This document shows, piece after piece, positions 59,883 to 64,000 of a DNA stretch of 64,000 nucleotides (positions within the stretch are counted from its first letter, which is position 1; each line of letters starts with the position of its first letter). A program made the translations under genes and the position numbers. A model generated the notes under the pieces. That model was given only the letters and a program-made list of their open reading frames with translations, searched no databases and was not told the origin of the DNA. The stretch comes from Myxococcales bacterium (GTDB lineage Bacteria; Myxococcota_A; UBA9042; UBA3505), in assembly GCA_002728755.1 (NCBI GenBank), contig PBVT01000047.1:62001-126000 (forward strand), in the 5' to 3' direction.

Positions 59883-60398
59883 ATGGGCCGTATCAGTCTA
59901 TATCTGTGGTGGACTGTGTTGATTCTTGTAGCTTTCACCGCGTGCAAGTCTCAGCCCGTTCCCACACAACCAGAACCCGACACAAGCTCATCCAAAGAGC
60001 CGGTGAAACCGCCTGCACAGTCAAACCAACAGACCCTGCGTGTCCGACAGGGTGATGTGGTTCGGACCCTCAATTTGGAGTCCAAACCAACCGAAGACGG
60101 CTGCCAGATGGATGTCGCACAACGGGTCCTTCGTACCCGTAAGAGCCAGGTTACAGCCTGCGCCCAAAAAGCAGCACAACGCCTCGGGCGTATCCCGGCT
60201 GGGCGCATCGTAATCTCCCTCGCTCTCGACAAGAAAGGAGACGCCATAAAGCGTGTAGTGAGCCTGAATGAAACGGGCGATGCGACCTTGGGTGCATGTA
60301 TCGTTGACGTTCTGGATCTCAACTTTCCAAATCCTTTCGGAAAGCAATGCATAATCCAGGCCCCCTATCTTTTTGGGGAGCCACAGAACAAGCCCTAA
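59883..60398 (+). CDS. AgmX/PglI-type C-terminal domain lipoprotein
   Basis: This 171-residue protein has a lipobox (LVAFTAC) after a hydrophobic start. A Pro/Lys linker leads to a TonB-like C-terminal domain, VAQRVLRTRKSQVTACAQKA followed by GRIVISLALDKKGDAIKR, and LGACIVDVLDLNFPNPFG with paired Cys. The pattern (xxxAC, GxIxIxLxIxxxG, C-xxx-LxxxxFP) matches the AgmX/PglI C-terminal domain of Myxococcota. There it occurs in gliding-motility or envelope proteins. A stand-alone lipoprotein form suggests a small periplasmic adaptor. Confidence 0.75.
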   Translation: MGRISLYLWWTVLILVAFTACKSQPVPTQPEPDTSSSKEPVKPPAQSNQQTLRVRQGDVVRTLNLESKPTEDGCQMDVAQRVLRTRKSQVTACAQKAAQRLGRIPAGRIVISLALDKKGDAIKRVVSLNETGDATLGACIVDVLDLNFPNPFGKQCIIQAPYLFGEPQNKP

Positions 60399-60558
60399 GA
60401 AAGTCGCCCTATCAAGTCCGAACCATAGGATTTCTGGTCCGCGAAACGGGTAGCGATTTTTTTGACCAGAGGTGGGAATTCGTTCATTGACGCAATTAAC
60501 GTGCGTAGATTCCCATAATGGGATAATTATTGAGCTTGCCCTCGAATTGAGAAAATTC

Positions 60559-60567
60559 TGTTATAAT
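60559..60567 (+). promoter_or_regulatory. Extended -10 promoter for relA/spoT
   Basis: TGTTATAAT is a perfect extended -10 (TGN before TATAAT) placed 20 nt before the GTG start at 60588. No strong -35 is visible at the right distance, which is acceptable for extended -10 promoters. The short leader contains a TGAGG ribosome site. Confidence 0.5.
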
Positions 60568-60587
60568 TTTCAGCTGAGGCCGTAGCC

Positions 60588-62789
60588 GTGGCTGATTTGC
60601 TTCGTATCCAAGACATTCTTACCAAGATTCAGGCCTATCGTTCGGATGCCGACGTAGACCTGATCCAAAAGGCCTACGTCTTCGCGGCGCAAGCGCATGA
60701 GGGCCAGGTTCGCCGTTCAGGTGAGCCCTATGTGCTCCATCCTTTAGCAGTGGCAGAACTCGTTGCTGATCTGCAACTTGATGAAGCAGCCATATGTGCC
60801 GCGATCCTTCATGACACAGTCGAGGACACATCCACGACTGTCAGTGACGTTGAGGAGCTGTTCGGCACCTCGATCGCACAACTTGTCGATGGCTTAACGA
60901 AATTATCCAAGATCCGGTTCAACTCATCACAGGAACGACAAGCCGAAAACTTCCGTAAGATGATCATCGCTATGAGCCGTGATCTTCGAGTGATTCTGGT
61001 GAAGCTTGCCGATCGTCTTCACAATATGAGAACGCTCCACCATCTGCCGGAAGAAAAACAAAAGCGGATTGGGCAAGAGACACTTGATATCTATGCACCG
61101 CTCGCAAACCGTCTCGGGATAAACGCCTATAAGCAAGAGCTGGAAGACCTGTCATTCCGGTACATCTGGCCGGGTGAATACCGATTCCTCGCGGAAAAGG
61201 TGAGCCAAACGCGCGACGCCCGTGAAAAATATACGTTGGATGTGACCAATAAAATCAACGAGCTTATGGACTCCTATGAGCTAGACGCGTCGATCACGGG
61301 TCGTCCAAAGCATCTATACAGCATCTGGCAGAAAATGCGCCGGCAGGGAATCGACTTTGAACACGTCTACGACTTGATCGGTTTTCGGATCATTACGGAT
61401 ACAGAGAAGGACTGTTACCAATCTCTTGGTCTCATCCATATGAATTGGAGACCGATTCCCGGTCGATTCAAGGACTATATCGCTCTCCCGAAAGCCAATA
61501 ACTATCGCTCATTACATACGGCTGTCATCGGGCCCAATGGACAAAGAATCGAGGTTCAAATTCGAACCGAGGAAATGCACCATGTGAACGAGCACGGTGT
61601 TGCAGCCCATTGGGCATATAAGGAAGGGCGTACCAAGGAAGATAACGCTGACCAGAAATTCATATGGCTCAAGCAGCTCGTACAATGGCAACGAGAATTA
61701 AAAGATCCAGAAGACTTTCTGGACACCTTGAAACTCGACCTCTTCGTCGATGACGTCTACGCCTTCACACCCAACGGCGACCTTAAAGTTCTCCCTCGTG
61801 GCTCTACTGCGGTAGATTTCGCCTATGCGATTCACTCGGAGGTTGGGGATCGCTGTTGTGGAGCGCTCGTGAACGGACGAATGGTACCGCTCGACTACCG
61901 CCTTCGTAATGGCGATATGATCGAGATACGAAATCGAGACAACCAGAATCCCAATCCGGACTGGCTTCGCTTTGTACGTACTGGGCGGGCAAAAAACCGT
62001 ATCCGGGCTCATCAGCGAAAGATCCAACGAATGGTGAATCTGGATCTTGGAAAAGAGCTCCTCGAGAAAGAGCTCCGACGTTATGGGAAATCCCTTAATA
62101 AGATAACGAAGAGCAAAACCATCGATAAAGCGGTCAAGGCACTTGGGTTCCAAGAAAAAGATGACATGCTCGCCGCAATTGGAGCCCAGCGGATTCAAGC
62201 CAGTAGCACGATTCGCTACTTATTAACGATAGAGGAACGAGAGGCTGCCGGAGATAAGGACGGAACTCCGGCCGATGGCGACAAAGAAAACCTGGGCATT
62301 GTAGAACGATTAGCCGAAACGTTCCGTCGGCGCCTCACCAAACAACGATCTGGTATCAAGGTCGACGGTATGTCGGACATCCTCGTTCGCACAGCCAAAT
62401 GCTGCCAACCAGTACCTGGAGATCGCATCACAGGATATGTGACAACCACCCAGGGGGTGTCGATTCACGCAATGGACTGCCCCAATATAAAGACCGCAGA
62501 CCCCGACCGGATGGTTGAGACATACTGGGATCATCAGAACACAGACCCCTATCCCACTTGGGTTCGAGTCATCAGTGAAAACACCCACGGAAAACTGGCG
62601 GATATGAGCCAGGTCTTCAGCCAGAAGAAGATCAACATATTGAACGCGGCCTGTAATGCCAGCCGTACCGATATGGCGGTGAGCGACTTTGAGATTGTAG
62701 TACAGGATGCAGAGCAGCTTGAACTGGCAATCGCATCTCTCCGACGACTGCCTGGAGTCGTTTCAGTGGAACGCCTACGTCCGGCCTAG
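60588..62789 (+). CDS. (p)ppGpp synthetase/hydrolase, Rel/SpoT family
   Basis: This 733-residue bifunctional stringent-response enzyme starts at GTG. The hydrolase HD domain has HPLAVAELVADLQLDEAAI and ILHDTVEDT (His75-Asp76). The synthetase domain has YDLIGFRII, YRSLHTAVIGPNG, VEVQIRTEEMHHVNEHGVAAHW. TGS (DVYAFTPNGDLKVLPRGSTAVDFAYAIH) and ACT (TWVRVISENTHGKLADMSQ) domains follow, as do the conserved KCCQPVPGDRITGY residues. The length and complete domain set indicate a full bifunctional Rel rather than a small synthetase. Whether it acts as RelA or SpoT cannot be told by eye, so no symbol is given. Confidence 0.96.
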   Translation: MADLLRIQDILTKIQAYRSDADVDLIQKAYVFAAQAHEGQVRRSGEPYVLHPLAVAELVADLQLDEAAICAAILHDTVEDTSTTVSDVEELFGTSIAQLVDGLTKLSKIRFNSSQERQAENFRKMIIAMSRDLRVILVKLADRLHNMRTLHHLPEEKQKRIGQETLDIYAPLANRLGINAYKQELEDLSFRYIWPGEYRFLAEKVSQTRDAREKYTLDVTNKINELMDSYELDASITGRPKHLYSIWQKMRRQGIDFEHVYDLIGFRIITDTEKDCYQSLGLIHMNWRPIPGRFKDYIALPKANNYRSLHTAVIGPNGQRIEVQIRTEEMHHVNEHGVAAHWAYKEGRTKEDNADQKFIWLKQLVQWQRELKDPEDFLDTLKLDLFVDDVYAFTPNGDLKVLPRGSTAVDFAYAIHSEVGDRCCGALVNGRMVPLDYRLRNGDMIEIRNRDNQNPNPDWLRFVRTGRAKNRIRAHQRKIQRMVNLDLGKELLEKELRRYGKSLNKITKSKTIDKAVKALGFQEKDDMLAAIGAQRIQASSTIRYLLTIEEREAAGDKDGTPADGDKENLGIVERLAETFRRRLTKQRSGIKVDGMSDILVRTAKCCQPVPGDRITGYVTTTQGVSIHAMDCPNIKTADPDRMVETYWDHQNTDPYPTWVRVISENTHGKLADMSQVFSQKKINILNAACNASRTDMAVSDFEIVVQDAEQLELAIASLRRLPGVVSVERLRPA

Positions 62790-62834
62790 ATTGGAACTTG
62801 ACCCACAGTGCAGGACATCGCATGGTGACAGGCC

Positions 62835-63086
62835 ATGGCAAAGAAACCGAAACCAAAGCAAGCCAGTAAAGTGAACACTGGGCCTTCCGGGGTCTGGGGT
62901 GAGCTACTTGAACAAGGACGCTACAACATTATGCGGCAGAAGCTGCATTCCGGTAGCGACAAGGAACGACTGGATCCTGGCACCAAAGAGCGCCTGGAAC
63001 GCCTAACCCGACTCGATTCAGTGGAGATGTCACTCGCTGGAATGACTTTGGCGTTAATTGCTGTCGTCTATTATTTGTCTGTCTAA
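62835..63086 (+). CDS. Small membrane-anchored hypothetical protein
   Basis: This 83-residue protein has a Lys-rich N-terminus (KKPKPKQASK), a charged middle (SDKERLDPGTKERLERLTRL) and one C-terminal hydrophobic helix (LAGMTLALIAVVYYLSV), a tail-anchored layout. The cytoplasmic part would face inside. It sits 45 nt after the Rel gene and 28 nt before the ABC exporter gene on the same strand. No family is recognised. Confidence 0.65.
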   Translation: MAKKPKPKQASKVNTGPSGVWGELLEQGRYNIMRQKLHSGSDKERLDPGTKERLERLTRLDSVEMSLAGMTLALIAVVYYLSV

Positions 63087-63114
63087 ACACACTTCGAAGA
63101 GTCGAGGTTAGAGC

Positions 63115-64000
63115 ATGCCGGATACGCACCCATCGGATGTTTCGGTGCACCCGGCCCGCCTCATATGGACGTTCCTGCGCCGCTACGGAAAACCGTATCG
63201 GCTCTATTATGCTCTCGGTTTTGTGGCTCTTTTCGCAACCAACGCCATTGCGATATTGATTCCACGACAGTTCGAGGCTGCCGTAGATATCCTTCACGGA
63301 GCAGCCCCCGGCGTTACGGTCAGCGTCACCGAACCCGTCCTCAACATACTCGTTCTGGCCCTCGCACTGGTCGTGATTCGAACCCTCTCGCGTGTACTAT
63401 TCTTCAACCCGGGCCGCGCCATCGAACGCGACCTCCGGAACGACATCTTCCGATGGTACCTCGGCCAAAAAATGGAATGGTATCAGGGGCGTAATACGGG
63501 GGATTTGATCACACGAGCGACCCATGACGTGCTGGCCGTCCGCGCCCTGGTGGGCTACGCCTTCTTGCAGGCGGCCAATATGGTGATTCTGCTCTCGTTG
63601 GTCCTCTCGCAGATGGTGTCCATCTCACCCGTTGTTACCGCATACGCGGTCTTACCATTGGCCATCGGCATGATCGTACTTCGATTGGCCATATCACGCC
63701 TACTGGTCCTTAGTCGCGAGGCTCTAACGCAACTTGGCCTGATGGAGCAACAGGTCTTGGAAGGACTTAAAGGCGTGCGCATCGTCCGAGATTTCGGCGC
63801 CTCATCGCTGGTACATGACCGATTCGAGACGATCAATAACGAGCTCCTTACAATCCGCCTGAAAATCACTCGAATCGCAGCGTTTCTCCTTCCCATCATT
63901 CGAGTGGCAGGCCATATTGCGATCGGAATTCTACTTTGCTGGGGTGCCTTCCTGGTTCGTTCGGAGGAACTGCCAGCAGGGGAAATAGCAGCCTATATTG
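63115..64000 (+). CDS. ABC exporter (MsbA-like), N-terminal part
   Basis: This is the first ~295 codons of an ABC transporter with a fused membrane domain; the ATPase half lies beyond the right edge. It starts at ATG 63115 with GAGG upstream. LYYALGFVALFATNAIAILIP is the first span; the intracellular loop signature follows, with MEWYQGRNTGDLITRATHDV, as in type I (MsbA/multidrug) exporters. Further spans are VILLSLVLSQMV, AYAVLPLAIGMIVLRLAI and AFLLPIIRVAGHIAIGILL, then SEELPAGEIAAYI, the usual loop before the last span. The substrate cannot be told without the rest. Confidence 0.9.
   Translation, partial: MPDTHPSDVSVHPARLIWTFLRRYGKPYRLYYALGFVALFATNAIAILIPRQFEAAVDILHGAAPGVTVSVTEPVLNILVLALALVVIRTLSRVLFFNPGRAIERDLRNDIFRWYLGQKMEWYQGRNTGDLITRATHDVLAVRALVGYAFLQAANMVILLSLVLSQMVSISPVVTAYAVLPLAIGMIVLRLAISRLLVLSREALTQLGLMEQQVLEGLKGVRIVRDFGASSLVHDRFETINNELLTIRLKITRIAAFLLPIIRVAGHIAIGILLCWGAFLVRSEELPAGEIAAYI

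Noticed and set aside
60430-60470. Terminator before the relA/spoT gene
   Set aside because: There is a T-run (GATTTTTTTG), but I could not find a convincing stem next to it.
1-64000. tRNA or rRNA genes
   Set aside because: I saw no cloverleaf-like or rRNA-like stretch while reading. A tRNA scan was not possible here.

Overview
The window looks like a chromosomal segment from a Myxococcota-type (former Deltaproteobacteria) Gram-negative bacterium, possibly close to the Bradymonadales. Supporting signs are Cys-rich DxDC-type lipoproteins, an AgmX/PglI-like TonB-fold lipoprotein, an FYDLN-acid zinc-ribbon protein, a MoxR-DUF58-BatA-VWA-DUF4159-DUF4175 cluster, an alkyl-DHAP-synthase-like oxidase, many short ATGA overlaps, and outer-membrane genes (TonB receptor, beta-barrels, Lnt). 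Taxonomy is inference. I see no rRNA, tRNA, insertion sequence, phage or CRISPR.

Layout. 1-5.3 kb: the start of a radical SAM enzyme, a TonB-dependent receptor and a large Cys-rich/beta-propeller lipoprotein. 5.4-12.4 kb: fabI, then the most distinctive region. It holds two HxsD-like small proteins, a Tat-exported protein, a tight operon of three radical SAM enzymes, and a precursor-like peptide ending in 20 tandem His-Xaa-Ser triplets. This resembles the His-Xaa-Ser (Hxs) radical-SAM peptide-modification systems but has an unusual gene complement. 12.5-23 kb: housekeeping genes (rsmD, coaD, an aspartate-type aminotransferase), a beta-barrel, a SAM hydroxide adenosyltransferase, a zinc-ribbon protein, and a class III aminotransferase next to a LuxE-LuxC fusion (a possible carboxylate-to-aldehyde-to-amine module). 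23-38.4 kb: the MoxR/Bat-type cluster as two converging arms with pgsA on the minus arm at the junction. 38.5-46.2 kb: an overlapping operon of an ADPS-like oxidase, a second FAD protein, a CCG-domain Fe-S protein, a lipid-kinase family protein and an Lnt carrying a large beta-propeller-like insertion in its catalytic domain.

46.2-54.6 kb: speE/speD, a TPR protein, a Lon-substrate-domain protein, fur, dnaA and a beta-barrel. 54.8-58.4 kb: two BMC vertex proteins, a class II aldolase, an orphan histidine kinase with a Cys-rich sensor and an endonuclease/exonuclease/phosphatase protein, followed by a gap with DnaA-box-like sites. 58.9-64 kb: small envelope proteins, relA/spoT, and the start of an ABC exporter that runs off the window.

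Main candidates for follow-up are the extended Hxs-like locus (about 6.3-12.4 kb), the Lnt-propeller fusion, the LuxE-LuxC/aminotransferase pair and the isolated BMC-vertex/aldolase/kinase operon.
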